64,000 nucleotides of DNA from Microbacterium sp. LWO13-1.2 (GTDB lineage: Bacteria; Actinomycetota; Actinomycetes; Actinomycetales; Microbacteriaceae). A program made the translations under genes and the position numbers. A model generated the notes under the pieces. It had not been told where the DNA came from. It saw nothing but the letters and a program-made list of their open reading frames with translations, and searched no databases. The stretch is from the NCBI RefSeq assembly GCF_038397725.1, contig NZ_CP151634.1, positions 2,232,001-2,296,000 on the forward strand. Direction: 5' to 3'. Below, piece by piece: positions 17,431 through 26,758 of the stretch (its first letter is position 1; every line of letters starts with the position of its first letter).

Positions 17431-17928
17431 ATGCGCACACTTGTCTTGAACGCCGGATACGAACCGCTCGCGATCGTGTCATTCAAACGAGCATTGGTTC
17501 TCGTGATGAATGACAAGGCGACGGTGATCGAGCGCGTCGAGGACGATCCGGTCTGGGCCGCCCGCGGAAGATACGAACGTCCTGCGGTGATCATCCTCTC
17601 CCGCTACGTGCGTGTTCCGAAGAGCCGCCGCGTTCCGGTGACACGCCGCGGGGTGCTGCGGCGCGACAACAATCGCTGCGGGTACTGCGGCAAGGCGGCG
17701 TCCACCATTGACCACGTGCTGCCCCGCTCGCGCGGGGGCGCGGACTCCTGGGAGAACCTCGTCGCCTGCTGCCTGCGCTGCAACAACGTCAAGAGCGACC
17801 GGACGCCGCAGGAGATGCGCTGGGAGTTGCGGATCACTCCGCGCCCGCCGCACGGCACGGGCTGGACCGTGCGCGGTACGGAGCGAAGTGACCCGCGATG
17901 GGAGCCGTACCTCGCACTCGCTGCGTGA
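17431..17928 (+). CDS. HNH endonuclease
   Basis: 165 residues. The N-terminal LVLNAGYEPLAIVSFKRAL motif and C-terminal HNH nuclease fold are typical of a conserved actinobacterial family. The zinc knuckle CGYCG and CLRC pairs flank the catalytic IDHVLPRSRGGADSWENLVACC (DH then N). The ATG at 17431 is preferred over the one at 17425 because GAGAGG lies seven bases before it. No restriction or phage genes are nearby, so a housekeeping role is likelier than a restriction system. Function unknown. Confidence 0.85.
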   Translation: MRTLVLNAGYEPLAIVSFKRALVLVMNDKATVIERVEDDPVWAARGRYERPAVIILSRYVRVPKSRRVPVTRRGVLRRDNNRCGYCGKAASTIDHVLPRSRGGADSWENLVACCLRCNNVKSDRTPQEMRWELRITPRPPHGTGWTVRGTERSDPRWEPYLALAA

Positions 17929-17945
17929 CGTGTAAGTGCTTTGGG

Positions 17946-18018
17946 TGCCCTCGACAGGATTCGAACCTGCGACCTGCCCTTTAGGAGAGGGCTGCTCTAT
18001 CCCCTGAGCTACGAGGGC
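17946..18018 (-). tRNA. tRNA-Arg (anticodon CCU)
   Basis: Complete 73-nt cloverleaf on the minus strand. Acceptor GCCCTCG/CGAGGGC, D-arm, anticodon stem GCCCT/AGGGC with loop CTCCTAA (anticodon CCT, reading AGG), T-arm GCAGG-TTCGAAT-CCTGT and discriminator A. The CCA is not encoded. Confidence 0.97.
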
Positions 18019-18029
18019 GCAGAATCATT

Positions 18030-20213
18030 CTAAAAGATCCCGCGACCGAGTTTTGACGGCCACCAGATGGCCCTCCCGATGTCATAGGCGAGTGCCGGCA
18101 CCAGGAGGGACCGGACGATGAAGGTGTCCAGCAGCACACCGAACGCGACGATGAACGCGAGCTGCACCAGGAACAGGATCGGTATCACCGACAGGGCGGC
18201 GAACGTCGCGGCGAGCACCAGCCCTGCCGAAGTGATCACCCCGCCGGTGATCGCGAGCCCGCGCAGCACGCCTTCCCTCGTGCCATGGCGACGGGATTCC
18301 TCGCGCACGCGTGTCATCAGGAAGATGTTGTAGTCGATCCCCAGCGCGACGAGGAACACGAATCCGAAGAGGGGGACGGCCGGGTCGGCTCCGGAGAAGT
18401 CGAACACCCCGTTGAAGACGAGTGCGGACACACCCATCGCCGTGCCGAAAGAGAGCACCGTCGTGACGATGAGCAGCACCGGGGCGAGGATCGACCGCAG
18501 CAGCGCCATCAGGATCAGCAGGATGACGACGAGGATGACGGGAATGATGAGATTCCGATCGTGTATCGACGCGTCGTCGGTGTCGACCGCGGTGGCGGTC
18601 ACTCCGCCGACGAGAGCATCGAGGCCCTCGAGCTCCGCGCGCATCTCGCGCACCGTGGACGCCGCGGCATCGGAGTCCGCGGCGTCTGCCAGTGTCGCCT
18701 GAAGCAGCACCCGGCCGTCGACCACGGTCGGATCCGGGGTCGGGCTCCCTGGAGGACCGAACGCGGTGATTCCCTCGTCCGTGACCGCCGCCGTACCGCT
18801 CGGTGCATCGGATGCGGTCACGGAGACCGCATCGACCCCGTCGAGCGCAAGGAGGATCTCGGCCGCATCCTGCAGGTCGGCCTCATCGGCGACCACGTAC
18901 GCGGGACTTCCCGAGCCGCCAGGGAAGTGCTCCCCGAGCACCACCTGACCGTCTCGAGCCTCCGATGAGCCGAGCACGAGGTCCGATTGCGGCACACCGG
19001 AGGCATTGAGCTGCGTCACTCCGAGCGCCCCGACCAGGAGCACGAGCGTCGTCACGACCCAGATCGTTCGCGGACGGCGGCTGATCGCCGTGGCCAGTCG
19101 AGCCCAGACGCCCGTGGACGGCATCCCACGCTCGGCGGCAACGACGTCAGGCTCGAAGGACGGCCGGCGCGGCCAGAAGGCCGCGCGTCCGAAGAGCAGC
19201 AGCAGTGAGGGCAGCAGCGTCAGTGCGGACAGCATCGCGAAGACGATCCCGATCGCGGCGACGGGGCCGAGGGTGCTGTTGGATTTGAGGTCGCTGAGCA
19301 GCAGGCACAGCAGACCGGCGATCACTGTTCCGCCGGAGGCGACGATCGGCTCGAACGAGCCCTTCCAGGCCGCGGCGACCGCGGCACCCTTGTCGGACGT
19401 GCTGCGGAGTTCCTCACGGAAGCGCGAGACGAACAGCAGCGAGTAGTCGGTGGCTGCGCCGATCACAAGGATGAACAGGATGCCCTGTGTCTGTCCGCTG
19501 AGCAGCAGCACCTCCGCCTTCGCCAGCCACCAGACGACCAGCAGCGCCACGCAGAGCGCGAACAGGCTCGTGGAGAGCACGACGACGGGCAGGAGCAGAG
19601 AGCGGTAGACGAGCACGAGGATCAGAAGCACGGCGAGGAGGGCGACCCCGAGGAGCAGGCCGTCGATCCCCGCGAAGCCGGCGACGAGATCCGCCGTGAA
19701 GCCGGCGGGGCCGGTGATGAAGACGTCGACTCCTGCCGGTGCGGATTCGCGTAGCGTCGTCCCGAGCTCGGCGACGACATCACCGACGTCGGACCCCGAG
19801 GAGATCGGTACGAAGGCCTGCACCGCTTCGCCGTCCTCAGAGGGGAGCGCGGGAGAGACATCGTCGCCGACACCGTCGAGGGCGTCGACCGTGGCGAGAA
19901 GATCCGTGATGGCTTCGAGCTGGCTCTCGCTGAGAGCCGTCTCGCCGGTGAACACCACGATCGCGGGTATCGCATCCGAATCCGTGAAGTCGCCCAGCAG
20001 CTCCTGCACCTGGGTGGCGTCGGCGGACTCGGGCAGGTATGTGGTCCGATCGTTGGAGGAGACCTCATCGATCTTGCCGAAGAGCGGACCGCCGAACGAC
20101 GCGCCGGCGAGCCACGCGAGGATCAGCACCGCCGGAACGAGCGCACGCAGCCAGGAACGGCTGCGGACCCGCTCTCGACGGGTGATCGGCGGGGCGGATT
20201 CGGGGGACGTCAT
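18030..20213 (-). CDS. MMPL/RND-family transporter in the carotenoid operon
   Basis: 727-residue polytopic protein with two MMPL repeats. A signal-anchor helix (about 24-42) is followed by a ~130-residue extracytoplasmic loop and a bundle of about five helices, then the arrangement repeats. GXXXD-type Asp residues occur in TM4 (GAATDYSLLFVSRF) and TM10 (ALGIDYNIFLMTRV), as expected for proton-coupled RND pumps. It starts 34 bases after crtEb on the same strand, so it is the last gene of the crt operon. In Corynebacterium glutamicum the crt operon also contains an mmpL gene, but at a different position. Substrate unknown, perhaps a lipid or the carotenoid. Confidence 0.88.
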   Translation of the reverse strand: MTSPESAPPITRRERVRSRSWLRALVPAVLILAWLAGASFGGPLFGKIDEVSSNDRTTYLPESADATQVQELLGDFTDSDAIPAIVVFTGETALSESQLEAITDLLATVDALDGVGDDVSPALPSEDGEAVQAFVPISSGSDVGDVVAELGTTLRESAPAGVDVFITGPAGFTADLVAGFAGIDGLLLGVALLAVLLILVLVYRSLLLPVVVLSTSLFALCVALLVVWWLAKAEVLLLSGQTQGILFILVIGAATDYSLLFVSRFREELRSTSDKGAAVAAAWKGSFEPIVASGGTVIAGLLCLLLSDLKSNSTLGPVAAIGIVFAMLSALTLLPSLLLLFGRAAFWPRRPSFEPDVVAAERGMPSTGVWARLATAISRRPRTIWVVTTLVLLVGALGVTQLNASGVPQSDLVLGSSEARDGQVVLGEHFPGGSGSPAYVVADEADLQDAAEILLALDGVDAVSVTASDAPSGTAAVTDEGITAFGPPGSPTPDPTVVDGRVLLQATLADAADSDAAASTVREMRAELEGLDALVGGVTATAVDTDDASIHDRNLIIPVILVVILLILMALLRSILAPVLLIVTTVLSFGTAMGVSALVFNGVFDFSGADPAVPLFGFVFLVALGIDYNIFLMTRVREESRRHGTREGVLRGLAITGGVITSAGLVLAATFAALSVIPILFLVQLAFIVAFGVLLDTFIVRSLLVPALAYDIGRAIWWPSKLGRGIF

Positions 20214-20247
20214 CTCGGTCCTTTCGGGAGCGGGTGAAGGGATCGGG

Positions 20248-21144
20248 TCACGAGGAGAACCAGGCGAGGATCAGGAGCATCGTCGCGAGGAAGCCGACCA
20301 CATAGTTGAGTGCGATGAACCGTCGCCACGCGACATTCGTGGCGGCGGAGGTATCGTCGGTGACGTTCCACCAGCGTGCGGTGTTCAGCAGGTACGGCAG
20401 CACCAGTGCTGCGGCGAGCGGTCCCGGCCAGGTCGTTGTCAGCATCAGGATGCCGGCGAGCAGCCACAGGGCAAGTGCCAGACGAACGGTGGCGCGGGCG
20501 CCGATCACGGTGGCGACGGAGCGGATCCCCGCTTCGCGATCCGGTCCGATGTCCTGCACGGCGCCGAAGGCGTGAGCGGCCATGCCCCAGAGGAAGAACG
20601 CGAGAAGCGTGGTCACCATGGCCACGGTCGGCTTCGCTTCGGCGAGAGCGAGTCCGAAAACGGCCGGGCTGACGAAGTGGATGCTCGAGGTCACCGAGTC
20701 CAGGAAGGGGCGCTCCTTGAAGCGCAGCCGCGGCGCGGAGTAGGCGATGACCGCGAAGATGCTGACCGCGAGCCATGCGGTGGACGCGAGATTCCCAACA
20801 GCGACGAGGAACACCAGAAACGGAAGGTTCGACAGCGCGGCGGCCCAGAGGGTCGTGCGATGCAGCCGCGGTGCGAGAAGAGCCCCTTCGATGCCGCCCT
20901 TGCGTGGGTTCGCCACATCGGATGCGTAGTCGAATACGTCGTTGATTCCGTACATGGCGAGGTTGTACGGCACGAGGAAGTAGAGGAAACCGATGACGAG
21001 GGTCGCGTCCAGTTCGCGGGTGGTCAGGAGATAAGCCGCACCGAAAGGGAACGCGGTGTTGATCCAACTCACTGGTCGTGAGGACAGCACGATCTGGGCG
21101 ATGCTCCGACCGCTCCCGATCTTCATCGGTTCTTCGCGATTCAT
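20248..21144 (-). CDS. crtEb: Lycopene elongase / UbiA-type prenyltransferase
   Basis: 298 residues, about eight predicted TM helices. Adds C5 units to lycopene to give C45/C50 carotenoids. The first prenyl-diphosphate motif is N68-D69-x-x-D72-x-x-x-D76 (INDVFDYASD); the second is DIGPDREAGIRSVATVIGA. The start overlaps the crtYf stop as ATGA. Together with split lycopene cyclases CrtYe/CrtYf this specifies a decaprenoxanthin-type C50 product. Confidence 0.9.
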   Translation of the reverse strand: MNREEPMKIGSGRSIAQIVLSSRPVSWINTAFPFGAAYLLTTRELDATLVIGFLYFLVPYNLAMYGINDVFDYASDVANPRKGGIEGALLAPRLHRTTLWAAALSNLPFLVFLVAVGNLASTAWLAVSIFAVIAYSAPRLRFKERPFLDSVTSSIHFVSPAVFGLALAEAKPTVAMVTTLLAFFLWGMAAHAFGAVQDIGPDREAGIRSVATVIGARATVRLALALWLLAGILMLTTTWPGPLAAALVLPYLLNTARWWNVTDDTSAATNVAWRRFIALNYVVGFLATMLLILAWFSS

Positions 21145-21467
21145 CGTTCCCGCCCCGATCTCCGTGATCTCCGCCCGAGGAGCACGACCCAGATGCTCGG
21201 AAGCAGCAGAACGGCAGCCAGCGGATAGGCGAAGTCCTCGATCGGGGCGAGACCGACATGCAGCCCGAGTAGCCGTGTCGGCGCGTAGTGGAACAGTTCG
21301 GCGGCGATCATCGCGCTGTCGAAGACGGCGGTGAGCAGAACGAGCCCTGCAGCGCTGATGACGAGGGCGGCCATCGACGGTCCCCGCGTGCGCGCCAGGA
21401 GCGGCAGCGCGGCGCCGGCCGTCGCAGCGACGGCCAGGAAACAGAGGGCGAGAGTCGAGTAGCTCAC
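21141..21467 (-). CDS. crtYf: Lycopene cyclase subunit CrtYf
   Basis: 108 residues, three TM helices, with the cyclase signature APIEDFAYPL. One half of a heterodimeric cyclase that forms the ionone rings of C50 carotenoids. The GTG start at 21467 overlaps the crtYe stop (GTGA); its own stop overlaps the crtEb start (ATGA). A longer upstream frame only covers crtYe. Confidence 0.88.
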   Translation of the reverse strand: MSYSTLALCFLAVAATAGAALPLLARTRGPSMAALVISAAGLVLLTAVFDSAMIAAELFHYAPTRLLGLHVGLAPIEDFAYPLAAVLLLPSIWVVLLGRRSRRSGRER

Positions 21468-21823
21468 CGGGTGTCCCCGCGGCCGCGCGTCGTGTTCCGC
21501 GTCGCTGTCCGTCGACGGGCGAGCACCTTCACGGATCCGGTGTAGAGCACCATGGCGCACAGGACGAGGAAGAACAGGAACACCGGTTCCTCGAGAGGAA
21601 GGTGCGGAGCGAGGAGGACGCCGCTGGCGATGGCGCCCTCGCCCCGGAAGAAGATGCCGAGACTGATTCCTGCGACGTCCCAGGCGAGGAAGAAGGCGAC
21701 GCCGATCGCAGAGACGATGGCGGCGGCCACCGGATCGCGCCAGAAGAAGAGACGGAATCGCCAGTCGAGCAGGAGCAGGCAGCCGGAAGCCCCCACCAGG
21801 AAGGCGAGGTAGATCAGGCCCAT
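21464..21823 (-). CDS. crtYe: Lycopene cyclase subunit CrtYe
   Basis: 119 residues, three TM helices, with the signature HLPLEEPVFLFFLV (conserved PxEE/PxED glutamates). Partner of CrtYf. The ATG at 21823 lies 10 bases inside the end of crtI, indicating translational coupling. Confidence 0.88.
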   Translation of the reverse strand: MGLIYLAFLVGASGCLLLLDWRFRLFFWRDPVAAAIVSAIGVAFFLAWDVAGISLGIFFRGEGAIASGVLLAPHLPLEEPVFLFFLVLCAMVLYTGSVKVLARRRTATRNTTRGRGDTR

Positions 21824-23433
21824 GGCTGCGCCTCGCTTCGTTCCCCGACCGGCACCGGCTCGGGAAGAGGGCCGCCGCTGTGATCCCCGCGCACGCGTTT
21901 GAGCACGAGTTCGGCGCTGATCAAGCACATCGGAACGCCGACGCCCGGCGCCGTCGTGGCGCCGGCGTAGAACAGGCCACTCACCCGCTTGGACGCATTC
22001 TGCGCTCGGAACATGGCGCTCTGACGCAAGGTATGCGCGGGGCCGAGCATCCCGCCGCGCCAGGAGTGGTGGTCGCGCGCGAAGTCGGCTGGTCCCTTGG
22101 TCTGGCGGACGACGATGCGCTCTCGGAGGTCGGGGATGTCCGCCCAGCGGGCGACCTGATCGATGGCGGCGTCGGCGATCGCCTCGACCGCCCGATCACC
22201 GGCGCCGTCGGCCCCGCCGCCGCCGAGGGAGACATCCGCCGGGACGGGGACGAGCACGAAGAGGTTCTCGTGGTCCGCCGGTGCGACCGTGGCATCCGTC
22301 GCACTCGGTCGACAGACGTAGATGGACGCAGGAGACGGCACGTGCGGCGATCTGCCGAAGATGGCGTCGAAATTGGCGGTCCAGTCGCGGGTGAAGAACA
22401 GTGAGTGATGCGGCAGCTGAGGCAGCCCGCCACGCACACCCAGCATCACGAGGACGGCGCCGGGACCACTGGTCCGCCGGCGCCACCAGCGTTCCGGATA
22501 GCTGCGCTGGGGTGCGGACAGCAACCGGGTCTCGGTGTGATGAAGATCCGCGCAGGAGACGACGATGTCGGCCGATTCCACATGCTCGTCGCCATGCGCA
22601 TCCTGCCAGTGCACCCCGGTCGCGCGATGGCGTCTGCGGTGGCGACCGACCGGTTCGGTGTCGATGAGCTGCACTTCGGCCTGTGTCCGCACTGTCGCCC
22701 CCGCTTCGATGGCGAGCGATTCCAGTCGCTGGATCACCGTCCAGAATCCGCCCTGGGGGTACTGCACGCCCTCATCGAGATCGAGCGCGCTCATCAGGTG
22801 GTACATGGCGGGGGCCTGGCCGGGATGGGTTCCGAGGAAGACCGCCGGGTATCCGAGGATCTGCCTGAGCACAGGATGGGAGAACCGTCGCGCCGCCCAG
22901 GTATCCAGGCGCGTCAGGAGGAGTCGCGCGAGCTCAGGTACTGCGCGGAGGATCTCCGCTGTGGCGAGGGAGGACGCCCGGGTGAACGGATTGTAGAGAA
23001 AATGCTTCTCGGCCATCTCGCTCGTGTGGCGGGCAGAGGAGAGATACCTGCGCAGGGACGCGCCGGCGCCCGCCTCCATGTCCTCGAAGAGGCGCGAGAC
23101 CGCCTCGGCGCCGCGCGGGATCGTCACCGCGCCGGCACTCGCCGCGTCGTCGGACGGCTCGCTGAAGACCCGATAGCCGGGATCCAGCATGGTCATGCCG
23201 AGTTCGCGCTCGGTACGCGTTCCCATCATGGCGAAGAAGTGGTCGAAGACGCGGGGCATCAGGTACCAGGACGGGCCTGTGTCGAATCGGAATCCGTCAC
23301 GCTCGATCGACCCGGCCCGCCCGCCCACCTGGGCACTCTTCTCGAGCACCACGACCTCGTGTCCGTCGCGGGCGAGGAGACCCGCGGTGGCGAGTCCGGC
23401 GACGCCGGCTCCGATCACGACGACACGGCTCAT
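21814..23433 (-). CDS. crtI: Phytoene desaturase
   Basis: 539 residues. The N-terminal Rossmann dinucleotide motif VVVIGAGVAGLATAGLLARDG binds FAD; the C-terminal bacterial-type phytoene dehydrogenase signature is GLFYAGATTAPGVGVPMCLI. Converts phytoene to lycopene at the membrane. Central region includes the long GGFWTVIQRLESLA segment typical of CrtI. Overlaps crtB upstream by four bases and crtYe downstream by ten. Confidence 0.95.
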   Translation of the reverse strand: MSRVVVIGAGVAGLATAGLLARDGHEVVVLEKSAQVGGRAGSIERDGFRFDTGPSWYLMPRVFDHFFAMMGTRTERELGMTMLDPGYRVFSEPSDDAASAGAVTIPRGAEAVSRLFEDMEAGAGASLRRYLSSARHTSEMAEKHFLYNPFTRASSLATAEILRAVPELARLLLTRLDTWAARRFSHPVLRQILGYPAVFLGTHPGQAPAMYHLMSALDLDEGVQYPQGGFWTVIQRLESLAIEAGATVRTQAEVQLIDTEPVGRHRRRHRATGVHWQDAHGDEHVESADIVVSCADLHHTETRLLSAPQRSYPERWWRRRTSGPGAVLVMLGVRGGLPQLPHHSLFFTRDWTANFDAIFGRSPHVPSPASIYVCRPSATDATVAPADHENLFVLVPVPADVSLGGGGADGAGDRAVEAIADAAIDQVARWADIPDLRERIVVRQTKGPADFARDHHSWRGGMLGPAHTLRQSAMFRAQNASKRVSGLFYAGATTAPGVGVPMCLISAELVLKRVRGDHSGGPLPEPVPVGERSEAQPWA

Positions 23434-24353
23434 CGACGGGGCTCCGTCCAGGTGCGAAGAACAGCCGCTGCGACCAGAAGGCCCTTCTGCGCGGCAGGCA
23501 CACGGATGCGGCGGTGGTACAGCTCAGCGGCCGGCGTGCGTTCGATGCGATCGGTGAGGGCGGCGAACAACGCGAGCGCACTGCGCACCGCGGCGCGCGC
23601 ATCCCGAGGCAGCAGGGGGATGGCGAGGCGCGCTCGATCGAGCTGCTCCCGGATGGTGCCCACCCACGCGTCGCGATCCTCGTCGGTGAGGCGACGGACG
23701 CCGGTGAGGTAACCGCGGCGGAGTCGCTCCGTGTCATCGGCGAGATCGCGGAGGAAATTGATGTTCTGGAACGCGGCGCCGAGCTGGCGTGCGCCGGAGC
23801 GCAACGTCTCCAGCGCAGCGGCATCGCGAACCTCCTCGCGCAGGAAGACTCTCAGGCACATCAGGCCGATGACCTCGGCAGATCCGTAGACGTAGCGCTG
23901 ATGGGCGGAGGCGTCGTAGGCCGCGAAGGTCGAGCCGACGTCTGCGGAGGGCAGGTCGCTCTGCATCGAGTCGAAGAACGGACCGGTGAGATCCTCGTCG
24001 ATTCCTGCATCGCGCGCGGTACGAGCGAACGCGTGCAGCACGAGGTCGCTGCTGTAGCCGTCGCGGATGGCGCGGTGGGTCTCTGTCCGGTAATCGCGCA
24101 GAGCGGCTTCGAGTGCCGGGGGAGTCAGCCCCGCCTCAGCGGCGACGCCGTCGACGATCTCGTCCGCGATCCGCACCATCGCGTAGATGTTGCGGACGTG
24201 ACGTCGGTGCCGGGAACCGAGGAGCCTGGTGGCGAGTCCGAACGAGGTCGAGTACGTGTGAATCACGTCCCGTGCCGCGGTCTCCGCGGCATGGGTGAAG
24301 CGCTCCAGAGCATCACCGGTCGTGTCGGCTCCGGGAGAGTCATCATGTCTCAT
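23430..24353 (-). CDS. crtB: Phytoene synthase
   Basis: 307 residues. Head-to-head condensation of two GGPP to phytoene. Squalene/phytoene synthase motifs: YSTSFGLATRLL, first Asp motif MVRIADEIVDG, and second motif QNINFLRDLADD with a following RGYL. The ATG at 24353 overlaps the crtE stop as ATGA; an upstream extension of the frame lies antiparallel to nothing useful and inside crtE. Confidence 0.95.
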   Translation of the reverse strand: MRHDDSPGADTTGDALERFTHAAETAARDVIHTYSTSFGLATRLLGSRHRRHVRNIYAMVRIADEIVDGVAAEAGLTPPALEAALRDYRTETHRAIRDGYSSDLVLHAFARTARDAGIDEDLTGPFFDSMQSDLPSADVGSTFAAYDASAHQRYVYGSAEVIGLMCLRVFLREEVRDAAALETLRSGARQLGAAFQNINFLRDLADDTERLRRGYLTGVRRLTDEDRDAWVGTIREQLDRARLAIPLLPRDARAAVRSALALFAALTDRIERTPAAELYHRRIRVPAAQKGLLVAAAVLRTWTEPRR

Positions 24354-25438
24354 CGGCGTCGGTCCTTGATGCTCGCTGCGACGCGCCGGATCGCCTCGCG
24401 CGCAGGTCCGGGGATCTCCGCGCGCCCTGCAGCGTTCTCCAGAACGGAGTGCGCGGCGGCGAGCTGATCCTCGATGAGGCCGCGAGTGAAGGCCTCGGCG
24501 CCGCACTCGATCAGATGCTCACGAATGCGAGCGGCATCCCCTGGTGGCAGCTGCGGGTGCCCGAACCCGTGCTCGATGCGCGTCCACGCCCCCGTCTCCC
24601 TCGCGAAGGCGATGATCGCGGTCTCCTTGCCGGCGCGAAGGTCGGCATACGGGTCCTTGCCGTGGTCGGCATGGTCTCCGAACATCGAGAGATGGTCGTC
24701 CTGGAGCTGGTAGGCGAGGCCGAGGTGGCGACCGATCGTGACCATGCTCATCTCTACCGATGGATCTGTTTCGGCCAGGATGGCGGCCGCGCGGAGCGGG
24801 AGAGCGAACGAGTATGTCGCCGTCTTATAGGCGGTCATCGAGAGGATCGTCGTCAGATCCGGCGTGATCACGCCGTCGCTCAAACCGACATCTGTGTGCT
24901 CTCCCGCGACCGTTTCGACGATGGCGTGCTCGAGAAGATCGAGAAGCCTCCGACGCGTGCTCTCGGCGACCTTCGCGCGCGCGAATCCCAGGATCGCGGA
25001 CGACAGCAGCAGGTCACCCATCAATATGGCGCCGCTGCGCGCCCAATGCAGGACGACGTTCTCCGCGGAGGCGGTCTCTGTGTGGAAGCCGGCCAGAGTG
25101 CCGATCAGATTGGGCCGGTGCCGCCGGGTCAGGTCGCCGTCGATCACGTCGTCGTGCAGAAGGAACGCGTAATGCAGGAGCTCGACGTTCGCGGCGATCT
25201 CGATCGCGACATCGTTCTGCCGGGGAGACTCGTCGGGGCTCAGCGCTCCGTGCACGTCGAGGAGCAGCCGCGGACGGATCAGCTTGCCGCCGAGGACGTG
25301 GTCCGCGGCGAGGCGCCAGAGCAACGCGAACTGTTCTCCGTACTCCTCGGCTGCGCTGCTGCGTTCCGCGAAACGTCGCCGCAGTGCATCCTCGACCGCG
25401 GAGTGCTGGTTCTGCGTCTTCGTGGCCGTCGCGCTCAT
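24350..25438 (-). CDS. crtE: Geranylgeranyl diphosphate synthase
   Basis: 362 residues. Trans-prenyltransferase making the C20 precursor GGPP. First Asp-rich motif HDDVIDGDLTRR; the second is QLQDDHLSMFGDHADHGKD, slightly degenerate (DDHLS rather than DDxxD), as in many actinobacterial IdsA/CrtE enzymes. Also has the GKLIRPRLLL motif near the N-terminus. ATG at 25438 overlaps the idi stop (ATGA). Confidence 0.93.
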   Translation of the reverse strand: MSATATKTQNQHSAVEDALRRRFAERSSAAEEYGEQFALLWRLAADHVLGGKLIRPRLLLDVHGALSPDESPRQNDVAIEIAANVELLHYAFLLHDDVIDGDLTRRHRPNLIGTLAGFHTETASAENVVLHWARSGAILMGDLLLSSAILGFARAKVAESTRRRLLDLLEHAIVETVAGEHTDVGLSDGVITPDLTTILSMTAYKTATYSFALPLRAAAILAETDPSVEMSMVTIGRHLGLAYQLQDDHLSMFGDHADHGKDPYADLRAGKETAIIAFARETGAWTRIEHGFGHPQLPPGDAARIREHLIECGAEAFTRGLIEDQLAAAHSVLENAAGRAEIPGPAREAIRRVAASIKDRRR

Positions 25439-25956
25439 GTCTGGTCCGTGCCCGACAATTGGGGCAACTGCTCCCTGAGCCAGGGAGTGAAGGCGAATGG
25501 TGCGCGCACGAGGGCCTCGGCCAGATCCTCTGCCTGCACCCACGCCCACTCGGCGACCTCGTCCGGGTTCGGCGACAGCTCGCCGTCGATGACCGCCACG
25601 TGTACGGGACAGATCTCGTTCTCGACGATGCCGCTCGCATCGACCGCCCGGTAGCGGTAGTCGGGGAGGACCAGCCGGATCGATGACAGGCTGATACCGA
25701 GCTCGTCCTGGGCGCGCCGCCGGACAGCGTCCAGCATCTCCTCGCCGGGGCGAGGGTGTCCGCAGAAGCTGTTGGTCCATACTCCCGGCCAGGTGCGCTT
25801 GCCCAGCGCTCGCCGGGTCACCAGCAGCCGTCCGTCTGCGTCCTTGACGTGGCACGAGAAGGCGAGGTGCAGCGGCGTCTCGGCGGAATGGACCTCGCTC
25901 TTCGGAAGGATGCCAACAGTGGAGCCATCGTTGGCAAGGAGGACCACATCATCCAT
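25435..25956 (-). CDS. idi: Isopentenyl-diphosphate delta-isomerase, type I
   Basis: 173 residues. Interconverts IPP and DMAPP, supplying the starter unit for prenyl chains. Catalytic Cys65 (TNSFCGHP) and Glu114 (VENEICPV) are present, with metal ligands H23, H30, H67 and E112. First gene of the carotenoid operon, preceded by a strong AGGAGAGG ribosome-binding site and the regulatory intergenic region shared with the MarR gene. Confidence 0.95.
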   Translation of the reverse strand: MDDVVLLANDGSTVGILPKSEVHSAETPLHLAFSCHVKDADGRLLVTRRALGKRTWPGVWTNSFCGHPRPGEEMLDAVRRRAQDELGISLSSIRLVLPDYRYRAVDASGIVENEICPVHVAVIDGELSPNPDEVAEWAWVQAEDLAEALVRAPFAFTPWLREQLPQLSGTDQT

Positions 25957-25980
25957 CGCTATCCTCTCCTTCGGAATATT

Positions 25981-26033
25981 TAGCTAGCTTAGCAAGTAGT
26001 CACCTTAGCATGTAGCAATTCATGTGTAGCATG
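25981..26033. promoter_or_regulatory. TAGC-repeat operator region between idi and marR
   Basis: In this AT-rich divergent gap TAGC occurs six times on the plus strand (starting 25981, 25985, 25990, 26006, 26013 and 26027). The longer direct repeats are CTTAGCA (25988, 26004) and TAGCATG (26006, 26027). Likely binding region of the MarR protein controlling the crt operon. The last unit, TAGCAT (26027-26032), is also a -10 box six bases before the marR ATG. Confidence 0.6.
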
Positions 26034-26038
26034 ATGCC

Positions 26039-26677
26039 ATGGAGAACGAGTCCGGCGCCATCCCCGATGCCGAGTCGCCGGCGCCCCGCGGCTCATCGGC
26101 CGGAGATCGGGACACCGTCGACGGGCTGAGCCACTCGAGCATCTACGACGTGGACGCCAGCGATCCTCGCAGCACCCTGATCGACAGGACCGGCGTTTCG
26201 CCGGAGGCGCTGCGGCAGATCGCGGCGCTCATGGGTGCTCTCGGCGAGCTGCGCGAAGCGGAGCAGCGATTGTCACGTGTGTCGAGGCGGTATATGCAGC
26301 TCAACGAGACGGACATGCGCGCGCTGCATTATCTGATCGTGTGTTCGAATCGCGCGGTCATCGCGACGCCAGGAGGTATCGCCCAGCACCTCGCCATCTC
26401 GACGGCTTCGACGACGAAGCTGCTCGACCGGCTGGAGAAGGGAGGGCACATCGCGCGGGCTCCGCATCCGACGGACAGGAGGGCGCTCGCCATCACGATC
26501 ACGCCCGAGACCCGCCTCGCCGCGATGGAGACGGTCGGTCGTCAGCAGGCCAAGCGGTTCTATGCCGCGGCCCGGCTCACGGGGGAGGAGCGGGACGTGG
26601 TCATCCGGTTCCTCAGAGACATGACGGACGAGATCACGATCCGTGACGAGCCCTGGGCTCAGGACGTCACACCATAG
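26039..26677 (+). CDS. crtR: MarR-family regulator of the carotenoid operon
   Basis: 212 residues. An N-terminal disordered extension of ~55 residues precedes a MarR winged helix: recognition region GGIAQHLAISTASTTKLLDRLEKGGHIARAPHPTDRRALAI contains the DxR wing. Its position (divergent from the first crt gene) matches CrtR of Corynebacterium glutamicum, which represses crt genes and responds to GGPP and other prenyl diphosphates. Orthology by synteny is inference. Leaderless start at 26039. Confidence 0.8.
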   Translation: MENESGAIPDAESPAPRGSSAGDRDTVDGLSHSSIYDVDASDPRSTLIDRTGVSPEALRQIAALMGALGELREAEQRLSRVSRRYMQLNETDMRALHYLIVCSNRAVIATPGGIAQHLAISTASTTKLLDRLEKGGHIARAPHPTDRRALAITITPETRLAAMETVGRQQAKRFYAAARLTGEERDVVIRFLRDMTDEITIRDEPWAQDVTP

Positions 26678-26758
26678 GGCGACGAACACCGGTTGTGTTC
26701 AGCACCTCGGCGGGCGACGGAAGTGCTCAGCGCGCGGATGCGTCGATGTGCGCGCGTC

